From: JAXMHN01 sp964578605
GTDB lineage: Bacteria > Verrucomicrobiota > Verrucomicrobiia > Limisphaerales > SIBE01
Length of the DNA: 64,000 nt
Direction of reading: 5' to 3'
Assembly (NCBI GenBank): GCA_964578605.1
Contig: CAZODO010000022.1
Coordinates: 1 to 64,000, forward strand
How positions within the stretch are numbered: the stretch's first letter is position 1; every line of letters starts with the position of its first letter. The position numbers and the translations under genes were made by a program. The notes beneath the pieces are model-generated. The model saw only the letters and a program-made list of their open reading frames with translations, searched no databases and was not told where the DNA came from. Of this stretch, positions 1 through 8,105 are shown piece by piece.

Positions 1-166
1 CTTTCAGCGCACCGCTGCCGGTATCGTTCTGACCTGGACGACAGGAACGCTGGAATCGGCGGACAACATCACCGGCCCCTGGACCGCAGTGCCAGGCGCG
101 GCCGCTCCTTCGTGGACGGCGGCTTCATCGGCTGAACGCAAGTTCTACCGGGTGAAAGTCCAATAA
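1..166 (+). CDS. C-terminal end of a secreted modular protein (partial)
   Basis: The reading frame is open from base 2 and stops with TAA at 164-166, giving 54 visible residues. They contain an I-V-L-T-W strand, then LESADNITGPW, and end in KFYRVKVQ. The same layout (hydrophobic strand ending in W, an L-[EQ] strand, a later W, then [FY][FY]R[VL] close to the stop) closes two other secreted proteins in this window, ending at 25622 and 59544. Such tails are common at the ends of large Verrucomicrobia surface proteins. The rest of the gene lies outside the window, so the main function cannot be judged. Confidence 0.75.
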   Translation, partial: FQRTAAGIVLTWTTGTLESADNITGPWTAVPGAAAPSWTAASSAERKFYRVKVQ

Positions 167-193
167 CCGGCGAGTCAACTGCGGAGCTGTTCA

Positions 194-230
194 AGCCCCC
201 GTGCATTCCTGCCGGGGGCTTTCTGCTGTT
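194..230 (+). terminator. Rho-independent terminator of the upstream secreted-protein gene
   Basis: AGCCCCCG (194-201) pairs perfectly with CGGGGGCT (213-220) across an 11-nt loop, followed by TTCTGCTGTT. It starts 28 bp after the stop of the preceding gene. The T tract is imperfect. Confidence 0.65.
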
Positions 231-370
231 CGGCCGGGCCGCGCAACCCTGCCCGTTGCCAAACTCGGCCCACTCGCTTCATCGGAGCATGCCAATGCCA
301 TCGATCCGCTGGCGCTTGTGAATGGCCTCAGGCCAAGACGAGCTGAATCTTCAAACTTGGCATTCTGCGG

Positions 371-1315
371 ATGGTTTTTTTAAAGTGCCTTATGCGTCCG
401 GTCTGGTGCGTTGCGTTCTATGCCTTGTTCATCTTTGGCATCGGCGCTCTGGTGGCGCCCTGGCTCTATCAGGGGATTCAGGCGGCTGCGGAAGTTTGGC
501 CTGCGCTTGAGCCGCTGGCTTCTAAGGCGTTCCCCCGATTTGTGAACCGCTGCTTGCTGCTGTTCGCGCTGATCGGGTTATGGCCCTTCATGCGGGCAGC
601 CGGCTTCGGTTCGTGGGCAGCGGCAGGCCTGACCAGAGAACCGCGAGCGGCAGCTCATGTCGGCTGGGGTTTCGCGTTTGGCCTGGTATCGCTTTGCTGC
701 ATCGCCGTAATCGCGGTGGCGGGTGGCGCGCGTCAACTCACCGATGATTGGACAGCGCTGGCGTTCGTCGTTCATTTGGTCAAGGCGAGCCTGACGGCGG
801 CTGTCGTGGCACCGTTGGAGGAGATTCTCTTCCGCGGCGTCGTCTTCGGGAGTTTGCGGAAAGGCCTACCCTGGAAGACGGCCCTGCTGATGAGCAGCGC
901 CCTCTTTTCGATGCTTCACTTTCTCCAACGAGCGGAAGCGCCCGCGGAAGTCGGGTGGGACTCGGGATTTGCGGTTCTTGCGGGAATGACGGCTGGCTTT
1001 CAGGACCTGGAGAAGGTCGTGCCCGGACTCCTCAACCTGTTCCTCGTGGGTGCGATTCTGGCCTTGGCATACCAGCGCTCAGGTTCGCTTTACTTCTCGA
1101 TTGGGCTGCACGCCGGGTGGATCGTTTGGCTGAAATCATACGGGTTCCTCACGGATTCGACGCCGGTTGCAGAGCGAGCGGCCCAGTTTTACGGAACCAG
1201 CCGGATGGTGAATGGCTGGCTGGCGTTCATCGTGCTGACGGTCGTGCTCGTGATGGTCTCCCGCTACATGCTCCGTGGCGAGGTTTTCAACGGCAAAGGA
1301 ATCCGCGAGTCGTGA
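371..1315 (+). CDS. CPBP-family intramembrane metalloprotease (Abi/Rce1-like)
   Basis: A 314-residue polytopic membrane protein. The second half carries the CPBP signature: EEILFR (Glu150, Glu151, Arg155), an F-x-x-x-H motif ending at His183, and a further His247 in GLHAGW. In this family these residues hold the metal and catalyse peptide cleavage inside the membrane. Hydrophobic stretches lie near residues 12-35, 60-75, 97-118, 131-148, 220-234 and 268-285. ATG 371 is used; ATG 392 is an alternative, and neither has a clear Shine-Dalgarno site. The stop overlaps the start of the ComF-like gene, so the two are probably translationally coupled. Bacterial members act in prenyl-protein processing, bacteriocin self-immunity or unknown roles; the substrate cannot be told from sequence. 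Confidence 0.85.
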   Translation: MVFLKCLMRPVWCVAFYALFIFGIGALVAPWLYQGIQAAAEVWPALEPLASKAFPRFVNRCLLLFALIGLWPFMRAAGFGSWAAAGLTREPRAAAHVGWGFAFGLVSLCCIAVIAVAGGARQLTDDWTALAFVVHLVKASLTAAVVAPLEEILFRGVVFGSLRKGLPWKTALLMSSALFSMLHFLQRAEAPAEVGWDSGFAVLAGMTAGFQDLEKVVPGLLNLFLVGAILALAYQRSGSLYFSIGLHAGWIVWLKSYGFLTDSTPVAERAAQFYGTSRMVNGWLAFIVLTVVLVMVSRYMLRGEVFNGKGIRES

Positions 1316-2067
1316 AAGGCGCATGGAACACGCTGTTCAAGTGCGGGCTCGAGGCTCTTCTGGGGCTCTTTTACCCGAACACCTGCCAGATCTGTCAGTG
1401 TGAGCGTGCCGGAGTTCGCGAGGGGTACGTTTGCTCGCGATGCCAGTCGCGTCCGGGTGGAGTTCAGCTTATTCGTCCGCCATTTTGCCACAGATGCGGG
1501 CTGCCCTTCGAAGGCGCCATCACCACGGAGTTCGAATGCACGAACTGCCGGGAGCTCGATTTCGCGTTTTCGAAGGCCCAAGCTGCGGCGGCAGCCCGTG
1601 GCCTGGTCCTGGAGGTGATCCACCGGTACAAATATCATCGGGCGCTCTGGTTTGAGCCCTTCCTTGCCGGACTCCTGATCCGCCAGGCGCTTCCCGCATT
1701 GCCACCGGATCAATGGGATTGCATCGTCCCCGTGCCGCTTCACCCGGTAAAAAAGCGGGAGCGCGAGTTCAACCAGGCGGAACGCTTGGCTCGCCGCCTG
1801 GGCGCTGCCACGGGCCTTCCCGTCGAGTATTCGCTATTGAAACGGACGACCGCAACCCGCACCCAGACCCGATTAAGCCGCGGCGAGCGAATCGCCAACG
1901 TATCCAGAGCGTTCCAGATGCGGCGCGGCCGGAAGCTGAATGGGGAGCGGATCGTCCTTGTGGACGACGTGTTCACGACCGGAGCGACAACCAATGCCTG
2001 CGCTAAGGTGTTGCGCAAGAACGGGTCGGGTGAAGTTTGCGTTTGGACCGTTGCTCGCGGCCTGTGA
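1312..2067 (+). CDS. ComF-family phosphoribosyltransferase-like protein
   Basis: 251 residues from a GTG start that overlaps the upstream TGA (GTGA). The N-terminus has Cys pairs typical of the ComF double zinc ribbon (Cys25/Cys28, Cys41/Cys44, Cys59/Cys62, Cys76/Cys79). A type I phosphoribosyltransferase domain follows, with IVPVPLHP near 138 and the PRPP loop VLVDDVFTTGAT at 216-227. The QTRLSRGERIANV stretch is characteristic of ComF/GntX proteins. In competent bacteria ComFC helps single-stranded DNA uptake; elsewhere the role is unsettled. The open frame extends upstream to 748, but that part only shadows the protease gene, so the GTG is preferred. Confidence 0.88.
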   Translation: MKGAWNTLFKCGLEALLGLFYPNTCQICQCERAGVREGYVCSRCQSRPGGVQLIRPPFCHRCGLPFEGAITTEFECTNCRELDFAFSKAQAAAAARGLVLEVIHRYKYHRALWFEPFLAGLLIRQALPALPPDQWDCIVPVPLHPVKKREREFNQAERLARRLGAATGLPVEYSLLKRTTATRTQTRLSRGERIANVSRAFQMRRGRKLNGERIVLVDDVFTTGATTNACAKVLRKNGSGEVCVWTVARGL

Positions 2068-2212
2068 ACCGGGTAATATGGCGCCTATAAAGAAGTTGAA
2101 ACGATTGGCGTCCCCCCCTCGGTCGGTTGGCATGTCGGGCGAGGGACACGAGATTCAGACAGTTCGCCGCGATGTTTCTGGCGGCAATTGTCCCCGCCAA
2201 ATCCCATGAGTT

Positions 2213-3166
2213 ATGCCCCCCACGATATTTACGAAGAAGAACCTCGGGCTTGATGCGGCGAAGACGCAGAGTGGCCCGAAGCCAATCAGCACCCCCGCCG
2301 CGTTTCCCAGGAAACCGCGCCTTGGAAGCGCGCGATCCAGGAAACGCGATATTCCCGAGGGTCTCTGGACGAAATGCCCCAAGTGCTCGGTGATGCTTTA
2401 TGACAAGGAGTTGGATGAGAACCTGAAGATGTGCCTCCATTGCACTCATCATTTCCCGATTACGGCCCGCGAACGCATCAACTCGCTGGTCGAGACCTGT
2501 TCGTTCGAGGAAATGGACGGCGAAATGACCAGTCTTGATATCCTCAAATTCACGGGCACCGCTTCCTACGCAAGCAAACTCGTGGAATACCAGAAGGAGA
2601 CCGGGCTGAAAGACGCCGTCGTCACGGGAGTGGGCACCATTGAGCACCACCGCGTGGCGCTCGGGGTCATGGATTTCGGTTTCCTTGGCGGTTCGATGGG
2701 ATCGGTTGTTGGAGAGAAGGTGACGCGTCTGGTCGAGACGGCCACGGACCGTGGGCTGCCGGTCATCCTGGTCTCGAGCAGTGGAGGGGCCCGCATGTAT
2801 GAGGGCATGTGCAGCCTGATGCAAATGGCGAAAACCTGCGCCGCCCTGGCTTACCACGCCCGCGCCAGGCTCCCTTACATCAGCATCCTGACGAATCCGA
2901 CGACCGCCGGAGTCATGGCAAGCTTCGCCAGCGTCGGTGACTTGATTATCGCAGAGCCTGGGGCCATGATCGGCTTTGCCGGACCGCGCGTCATCAAGGA
3001 CACTACCCAGTCGGAGCTTCCTCCCGGGTTCCAGACCGCGGAATTCCTGCTCGAACACGGTCTTATCGATGCTATCGTGACCCGCAAAGAGATGAAGGAG
3101 CGGCTGGCTTATCTCCTGGGTTTCCTGGATCGTCATCACGCGTCGCCCACGGCCCAGCCGGCCTGA
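2213..3166 (+). CDS. accD: Acetyl-CoA carboxylase carboxyltransferase subunit beta
   Basis: 317 residues. With AccA this subunit transfers the carboxyl group from carboxybiotin to acetyl-CoA, making malonyl-CoA in the first committed step of fatty acid synthesis. The zinc ribbon is clear (Cys55, Cys58, Cys74, Cys77 in LWTKCPKC...MCLHC), followed by the crotonase-fold carboxyltransferase domain with GVMDFGFLGGSMGSVVGEK, SSSGGARMYEG and the oxyanion-hole region TNPTTAGVMASFASVGD. The segment before the ribbon (about 50 residues) is longer and more basic than in many homologues; this may be real or mean the true start is downstream. No obvious ribosome binding site precedes ATG 2213. accA is not in the window. 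Confidence 0.97.
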   Translation: MPPTIFTKKNLGLDAAKTQSGPKPISTPAAFPRKPRLGSARSRKRDIPEGLWTKCPKCSVMLYDKELDENLKMCLHCTHHFPITARERINSLVETCSFEEMDGEMTSLDILKFTGTASYASKLVEYQKETGLKDAVVTGVGTIEHHRVALGVMDFGFLGGSMGSVVGEKVTRLVETATDRGLPVILVSSSGGARMYEGMCSLMQMAKTCAALAYHARARLPYISILTNPTTAGVMASFASVGDLIIAEPGAMIGFAGPRVIKDTTQSELPPGFQTAEFLLEHGLIDAIVTRKEMKERLAYLLGFLDRHHASPTAQPA

Positions 3167-3249
3167 GGGCTGCCACGGCTCGCGGTTTATGGACGAGCCA
3201 ACTGGAGCGCATCGACGAAGAGAGCCCAGGGGAGTTCCCGTTTTCCAAT

Positions 3250-3750
3250 ATGGCTTTAAAGTTTGTCACCCTTGGCGTTTACGGATTCGACGAGGCAACC
3301 TTCTTCGCCACCTTGAAGAAAGCCCAGGTGGATACCTTCTGCGATCTTCGCGCCCGGCGGGCGGTGCGCGGTTCCGTGTGCGCGTTCGCCAACAGCCAGC
3401 GCTTGCAGCGGCGCCTCGCGGAACTTGGCATTCGTTACCTCCATTTCCCCGAACTGGCACCCAGCGCCGAACTCAGAGCCCGGCAAGCGGCGGTCGATAA
3501 AGAGGCCCGCAAGACAAAACGCCAGCGATCCGCCCTCAGCCCTGAATTCGTCGCGGGATACGAAGACGAGGTGCTCAAGCCCTTCCGAACCGCGGATTTT
3601 GTCGCGCGCGTCGGCCCGGGGGCGCGGGTGATCGCGCTCTTCTGTGTGGAAGGAGAACCCGCGGCGTGCCATCGCTCGCTGCTGGCCGCGCGGCTGCAAC
3701 GCGATGCGAATGCGGAGGTGGATCACCTCGTGCCCGGAGGAGAGTCGTGA
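3250..3750 (+). CDS. DUF488 domain protein
   Basis: 166 residues matching the DUF488 pattern: an N-terminal T-L-G-V-Y-G strand, a D-x-R element (CDLRARRAVRGS), LGIRYLHFPELAP, and the C-terminal hallmark ALFCVEGEPAACHRSLLA near residues 132-149, where the conserved Cys and His lie. The fold is Rossmann-like and no enzymatic activity is firmly established for the family. It lies 83 bp after accD on the same strand and converges on the Tat-protein gene. Confidence 0.85.
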   Translation: MALKFVTLGVYGFDEATFFATLKKAQVDTFCDLRARRAVRGSVCAFANSQRLQRRLAELGIRYLHFPELAPSAELRARQAAVDKEARKTKRQRSALSPEFVAGYEDEVLKPFRTADFVARVGPGARVIALFCVEGEPAACHRSLLAARLQRDANAEVDHLVPGGES

Positions 3751-3841
3751 CCGTAGCCGAAACCCAGCACAGGCGCCGCACTTCCTTCGCCTTTCCAGGG
3801 CGAATCCGGAAGTTTGGCAACCGTTGAAGGCCGCCCTGCGG

Positions 3842-4801
3842 TTAGAACCGAGGCCGGGCGCGCTTCGAACTCGACCCCGTCAGGATGGAGTACACGCGCT
3901 TGGCGAGTTTGGCATCTTCCTCAATCTGCCAGTCGAACATGCCGACCAGGAGGAAGTCAGCCCCGTTCTTGAAAGCGTAAGGGAAGGCCGTTCTTGGATG
4001 GATCGCGCCCGCAGCCAGGATCTTGAAAGCGATCCAGGGCTTGGTCACCTTGGCCATGAAGTCGATCACCGCCTGGGGATCATTGCACCAGGAGTTGTCA
4101 TGCGCGCCCATCGTCCCTTTCTCATCCTGGCGCGGCGCGGTGTAGTAATCGTGCGAATGCAGTGTTTTCTGGTAGAAATCGACGTCGAACCCGGCTTTTT
4201 CGCAAGCGACCACCACTTCCAGGCCATGGGCGGCCACGCCAGCGATGCATTTCCGGGCTTTGATATACTGAATGCTCTCGCCCACCTTGTCGAACTTGTC
4301 GCCGTTCAGAAGCGCTTCGCAGGTGTCACCCGTGAGATGCACCCCGACCGCGCCCTGATCGATGGCCTTCTGGATCTGCGAAAAGCCGCCCGCGGCATCG
4401 ATGCGCGCCTGGGCGATCCAGTTGATCTTGCCGCCGTACTTCCAGTGCTCGAAGATCTGGGAGTTGTCGTCCATCACCCAGGTGTTGATTGCCGTGATTC
4501 CATTCGCTTCACCCAATTCGAGCGTCTCGCGGATCTTTGCGGGTGTGTTATACCGGCGCATGAGCATCGAGACGTACGAAAGGTCCCGCGAGTGCGCCCA
4601 CCCGCCTATCAAATTGCCGCCCATCATCAACCGGCTGAATTCCTTGCCCGCGATCTTGCCCTTCGGCTGCACGGCCTCAGGGTTGGAGTCGGTGCCCGTT
4701 TGGGTGTTCCCCTGGGCATGAACGCCCAGGGTCAACGGCAGGGCCGCGGAGGCGGCAAGAGTTGATTTAACAAAGCCTCGGCGCGAAATTGGATTGGCCA
4801 T
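3842..4801 (-). CDS. Tat-exported TIM-barrel-like protein of unknown function
   Basis: 319 residues beginning with a twin-arginine signal (SRRGFVKS, then a hydrophobic stretch and an Ala-x-Ala-like end near residue 29), so the folded protein is probably exported. The mature part has barrel-like stretches (NLIGGW, GITAINTWVMDD, GVHLTGDT, GFDVDFYQKTLHSHDYY, PWIAFKILAAGAIHP, GADFLLVGMFDW) reminiscent of aldo/keto reductase-type or other TIM-barrel proteins exported by Verrucomicrobia and Planctomycetes. No catalytic set can be assigned. It is a single gene with a plausible promoter immediately upstream. Confidence 0.75.
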   Translation of the reverse strand: MANPISRRGFVKSTLAASAALPLTLGVHAQGNTQTGTDSNPEAVQPKGKIAGKEFSRLMMGGNLIGGWAHSRDLSYVSMLMRRYNTPAKIRETLELGEANGITAINTWVMDDNSQIFEHWKYGGKINWIAQARIDAAGGFSQIQKAIDQGAVGVHLTGDTCEALLNGDKFDKVGESIQYIKARKCIAGVAAHGLEVVVACEKAGFDVDFYQKTLHSHDYYTAPRQDEKGTMGAHDNSWCNDPQAVIDFMAKVTKPWIAFKILAAGAIHPRTAFPYAFKNGADFLLVGMFDWQIEEDAKLAKRVYSILTGSSSKRARPRF

Positions 4802-4807
4802 AGCTCA

Positions 4808-4836
4808 CTTCTAACGATTTGAGAGCCACCGGTCAA
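4808..4836 (-). promoter_or_regulatory. Candidate sigma-70 promoter of the Tat-protein gene
   Basis: On the minus strand TTGACC (4836-4831) and TAGAAG (4813-4808) are separated by 17 bp. The predicted start of transcription falls at about 4801, which is the A of the ATG, so the message could be leaderless. No Shine-Dalgarno sequence is visible upstream, which fits. Judged by eye only. Confidence 0.4.
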
Positions 4837-4970
4837 ATCCATATCAAGGGGCTGGCGAACCGAATCGCAGCCCCCGGGACCGCCTTGGGGTCACACGAAG
4901 CTGCCAAGGAAGCGGACTCTCGCCAACAGGATTCGTGACCCTAATCTGAACCTGGAGCATTTCTGCAGGT

Positions 4971-4998
4971 AAAAGTGTACACAGATGTGTACACTTTT
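4971..4998. repeat. Perfect 12-bp inverted repeat (nested GTGTACAC palindromes)
   Basis: AAAAGTGTACAC (4971-4982) is repeated exactly as its reverse complement GTGTACACTTTT (4987-4998) across the spacer AGAT. Each arm contains the self-complementary octamer GTGTACAC. It lies 170 bp upstream of the Tat-protein start and directly against the 3' end of the weak minus-strand reading frame at 4997-5278. It could be a regulator operator or a bidirectional terminator with an A...T flanked stem; the two cannot be separated from sequence. Confidence 0.7.
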
Positions 4999-5278
4999 AT
5001 AAAATCCTGGTGGTGAAGGTTTTGCCAACAAAAATGTCACGCTGTGGCAGAACCGGAGGAGGGGTGGAAGGGCAGGTGAGACCAACTCGAGCTGGGCGAT
5101 GTCCAGAGCCCGCCTTTGACGCGCCGGACTCGGATGATCCGTTCGGGATGGCGGCTTGGCGGCTTGAGATGCTGCAATTCAGCTTGCTTATCTCGCCGCG
5201 GGAGCTAACGGACTTACCAAACCAAACTCCAGCGATGCACACCCCCAAGAGAACACAAGCTACTCCAACCTCTCTCAT
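4997..5278 (-). CDS. Possible small membrane-anchored protein (weak)
   Basis: A 93-residue open frame starting MREVGVACVLLGVCIAGVW, a good N-terminal membrane anchor or signal segment, followed by a polar Ser/Gly/Pro-rich stretch with no recognised domain. No clear ribosome binding site precedes the ATG. Codon use is acceptable but not decisive. The stop touches the palindrome at 4971-4998. It may be a chance frame. Confidence 0.3.
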   Translation of the reverse strand: MREVGVACVLLGVCIAGVWFGKSVSSRGEISKLNCSISSRQAAIPNGSSESGASKAGSGHRPARVGLTCPSTPPPVLPQRDIFVGKTFTTRIL

Positions 5279-5373
5279 TCACGGGCTGAAATCTTTGCCG
5301 TCTCATCCGCGAAGCGGCTTTCCGCGCCGCCTGCAAGACGCATTACCCCCGGAACCAGGTCGTTACCGCCATT

Positions 5374-5607
5374 GTGCCCAATCTCGCGTGCAGCAAATGG
5401 CAGGGTTTCCGCGGTAAGATCGTCAATTCCCCATCCTACCCGGCCTGCCGTTCGCAAATGGACATCCTGGTGGATGGCGATTCGAAACGGCTTGCCCGTG
5501 AGCTGGAAGGTTTCCACACCCAGGTGGTCTATGGCGATTATCTCCGCGAAGTCGGATATGCGTTGAAGAAGCTCGGCGGCAGGATCCGTTGGGTTTGCTA
5601 CAGCTAA
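5374..5607 (+). CDS. Short conserved-looking ORF, possibly the 3' remnant of a broken gene
   Basis: From GTG 5374 the frame gives 77 residues ending RIRWVCYS. The same frame is open back to the TGA at 5287-5289 without an ATG, and the protein-like character (RLIREAAFRAAC, THYPRNQVV) continues into that upstream part. This suggests the visible start is not the original one. Codon choice (mostly G/C third positions) looks coding. No family is recognised. A gene that has lost its 5' end is as likely as a short intact gene. Confidence 0.35.
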   Translation: MPNLACSKWQGFRGKIVNSPSYPACRSQMDILVDGDSKRLARELEGFHTQVVYGDYLREVGYALKKLGGRIRWVCYS

Positions 5608-5653
5608 TGCGGAGCTGGCGATTGATCAGGCAGGGGGACCGCCGCGCCAGCCT

Positions 5654-6598
5654 TCACACCCCGGCAGGCTTGGCCACCGCACCGGACCGCAAATGCTGAT
5701 CGAACCAGTCGGCAAAGTGCCGGAGATCCCAGAACATGGTCAGCCATCCGTGCTTGCCCCCGGGATGCACGACCACGTTGACCACCCCGCCAAGTTTGCG
5801 GGCTTCCGCCTGAAAGCGCTGCGATTGATCCAGCGGAACGAGGGTGTCGGCATCGCCGTGGTAGATCAAGATCGGCGGCAGGTTCGATTTCACGTGGTAA
5901 ATGGGCGAGATATCACGGCCTACCGCTTGCCAAACGGCCAGGTTCGTTGCCGCCGCGGGACCAAACGAATGGACGAAACTCTTCGGTGGTCCGCCATCGC
6001 CGGTGTTCTCGGTTGAAGTGCCCAGGTTAAGCAGATCCGTCGGCGGATAAAAGATCGCCACGGCCTGGACGCTGCTGCTTTCCTGGCCCACCGCATCTGC
6101 CGGACCGGCATCGCTGGGAAGCCCGCCACGGGTTGCCAGCATCAGGCTCAAATGCCCCCCCGCGCTTCCACCCGTCACGCCGAGACGCCGGGGGTCGATC
6201 CCGTATTGGCTGGCATTGTGGCGAATAAACCGGACCGCGCGGTGGATGTCCTCCACGACTTCCATCACCGTCGCTTGGGGCTGGGAAACATGATAAACGG
6301 GAAATACCGTGTAGCCGCGGCGCAATAGGGGCGCGGCAATCCAAGGCTGGAACGAGCCCGCCTTCGCGGATTTCCAACCGCCACTCACGATCAGGACGAC
6401 CCCGAGTCCGTTAGGTTTTGCGGGACGAATCACGTCCAGGGCGAGCTCCGAGCCGTGCCGCTGCCCATAGACGATGCCATCTGTGCGCGTGGCCTTGGGG
6501 TGAAAGTAAAGCCAGAGCCCCCCCGCGGCAGCGCCCAATACCAGCAAGGCCAACCCCAACGCGAGCAAAGCCACCCGAAGCCATCGGTATATTCTCAT
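5654..6598 (-). CDS. Membrane-anchored alpha/beta hydrolase (BD-FAE/esterase-like)
   Basis: 314 residues. A membrane anchor or uncleaved signal occupies residues 8-31. The rest is an alpha/beta hydrolase: VSGGW near 71-75 (oxyanion region), nucleophile elbow G-G-Ser145-A-G-G-H, acid Asp251 in HGDADTLVP and His283 in GKHGW. The overall pattern is that of small carboxylesterases and xylan-esterase-like hydrolases; the substrate is unknown. Its ATG overlaps the stop of the upstream Cys-rich gene (ATGA), so the two are co-transcribed and probably translationally coupled. Confidence 0.85.
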   Translation of the reverse strand: MRIYRWLRVALLALGLALLVLGAAAGGLWLYFHPKATRTDGIVYGQRHGSELALDVIRPAKPNGLGVVLIVSGGWKSAKAGSFQPWIAAPLLRRGYTVFPVYHVSQPQATVMEVVEDIHRAVRFIRHNASQYGIDPRRLGVTGGSAGGHLSLMLATRGGLPSDAGPADAVGQESSSVQAVAIFYPPTDLLNLGTSTENTGDGGPPKSFVHSFGPAAATNLAVWQAVGRDISPIYHVKSNLPPILIYHGDADTLVPLDQSQRFQAEARKLGGVVNVVVHPGGKHGWLTMFWDLRHFADWFDQHLRSGAVAKPAGV

Positions 6599-6765
6599 GG
6601 TTCAGCGGAGGTGTAACAGACCTTGGCGCAATCTCGGTCCAAGGCTATGCAGCGGGCCATGGATTGGACGTCCTGTTCCCGGAGGCACTCGGTGGCGCAA
6701 TGCTCGCATTCTACGGCACACGTGTTGCAGGCTTCAATGCAGCTTTCGTCCTGTTTATGAGGCAT
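6595..6765 (-). CDS. Short Cys-rich protein resembling half of a four-helix-bundle copper-binding protein (DUF326/Csp-like)
   Basis: 56 residues, ATG 6765, preceded by a strong Shine-Dalgarno site (AGGAG, 8 nt before the ATG). It has nine Cys at 9, 13, 16, 20, 23, 27, 39, 46 and 50, arranged as CxxxC and CxxC steps typical of the helices of DUF326/Csp copper-storage proteins (SCIEACNTCAVECEHC, then CLREQ and ARCIALDRDCAKVC). Family members are usually about 110-130 residues with four helices; this one ends after about two, with the stop overlapping the hydrolase start. It may bind copper as a dimer or be a truncated relic. The strong ribosome site argues that it is translated. Confidence 0.72.
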   Translation of the reverse strand: MPHKQDESCIEACNTCAVECEHCATECLREQDVQSMARCIALDRDCAKVCYTSAEP

Positions 6766-7012
6766 AATCTTTTCTCCTGTGGATTGTCAATAACTCCCTG
6801 ACAACCCACCCTAAGGCTCGGGTTCTGGCGGACTCAAGCGACCTAAAGACCATGCGCAGTCGGTCGGGTGGCAACGGCAGTGTTACTTGCCACCGGGTGT
6901 TGATCGGGTGGTGACCGAGTGTTGACCTTGCGAAGACCGGGAGACCTGTTCATGGCGCTCCGGGCTCATCGCACCCTCTCCTCGCGTGAAGCGGGTTCGG
7001 TCGCCCGGGCCC

Positions 7013-7936
7013 CTAGGCAGGGTCGAGCGCGCTGGCGTCGACCTGGATCCCTTCTGCGAGGGTAATCTGGTTTTTCCCAGCGTCTTTGCTCCGGAAAAGG
7101 GAGCGATCCGCCTTAAGGAGCAGCTCGTGCTTGTCCTGGGCGTCGTGCGGGTAGGAGGCGAGTCCGAACGAGGCGGTCAAGTGGGCATCGATGTCCTCCT
7201 TTTGCAGGAATGGCGTGGACTGGATGGCACGCTGCATTCGGGTGACCTTTTGCAGCGCCTCGGCTTTCGTCTGCCGGGGCAGGATGGCAACGAATTCATC
7301 GCCGCCATAGCGGACAAGACGGTCGTCTTCGCCCAATTCCCGATGAACCACCTGGGCCACTTCCTTCAAAGCTTTTGCGCCAAGGAGGTGGCCATGGGAA
7401 TCGACGAGGCGCTTGAAGTTATCGATGTCGAAGAACACCAGGCAGACCTCGACAGGTTTGGCGTTCGCAGAGCTCAGCAGGCGGTCGAGGTAACGGTGGA
7501 GGTACCGGGTGTTGTTGAACCCGGTAACGTCGTCCGTCACGGCCAGCTTCATCACCCGGACGTGCTCCTTCAAAAAGTCCTGCGACATCCGGCGCATCCG
7601 CAGGAGATTGGCCACACGCGCCCTGAGTTCACCCTCATGAAGCGGGCGAAACACAAGATCGTCCACCAGCCTTCCGAGATCCCTCACCCGACGCCCACGC
7701 CGGGCTGCCAGTAGCAAGAATGGCAGCATGACCGGTTTCTCCGCCTCTCGCTTCTTCTGGATCTGGGGCCGCAGCTCTTTGAACGATGGACCATCGATGA
7801 TCACAAGGTCGCATTCCGCCGACAACCGGGGCTCCGCAGCAGAGACGGCAATCTCGTAAGCGTCCCGCAGCCAATCCCCGATCCGGCTTCGGTCGAGTTC
7901 CCGTTGTAGTTCAAGTAGGACCCGTTCCATGGTCAT
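7013..7936 (-). CDS. GGDEF diguanylate cyclase with degenerate receiver domain
   Basis: 307 residues from ATG 7936, which has AGGTG just upstream; the open frame extends further but without protein-like sequence. An N-terminal receiver-like domain (DLVIIDGP with an Asp at the phosphoacceptor position, but Arg in place of the usual Lys in VFRPL) is followed by a GGDEF domain with TDDVTGFNNTRYLHRYLD, FFDIDNFKRLVDSHGH and intact RYGGDEF. The residues where the RxxD inhibitory site would sit read GEDD, so product inhibition at that site is unlikely. It should make cyclic di-GMP from GTP in the cytoplasm. It lies 169 bp after the last gene of the arabinose operon on the same strand. Confidence 0.88.
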   Translation of the reverse strand: MTMERVLLELQRELDRSRIGDWLRDAYEIAVSAAEPRLSAECDLVIIDGPSFKELRPQIQKKREAEKPVMLPFLLLAARRGRRVRDLGRLVDDLVFRPLHEGELRARVANLLRMRRMSQDFLKEHVRVMKLAVTDDVTGFNNTRYLHRYLDRLLSSANAKPVEVCLVFFDIDNFKRLVDSHGHLLGAKALKEVAQVVHRELGEDDRLVRYGGDEFVAILPRQTKAEALQKVTRMQRAIQSTPFLQKEDIDAHLTASFGLASYPHDAQDKHELLLKADRSLFRSKDAGKNQITLAEGIQVDASALDPA

Positions 7937-8105
7937 GCGCACCTGCCTGGTTCGATTCACTATCGCACGGCGGACGGGCGGCACCAAATGGACCGGCATC
8001 AGGCCGGACGGCGGCCAGGCTTTTCGGACCAGTCGCAAGACTCCTGGCCGGGAGGAAACGGCGGGATTCGGCCTCAGACCACCCCGCCCTGAACAAAGCG
8101 CTGCC

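Noticed and set aside
748..1311. Upstream extension of the ComF-like frame
   Set aside because: It lies inside the CPBP protease gene in another frame and has no protein character; the GTG at 1312 overlapping the protease stop is the natural start.
6867..6894. 8-bp inverted repeat GGTGGCAA/TTGCCACC
   Set aside because: It has a 12-nt loop and no T tract, and lies in a 247-bp gap between two minus-strand genes. It could be a weak terminator or operator but is too short to call.
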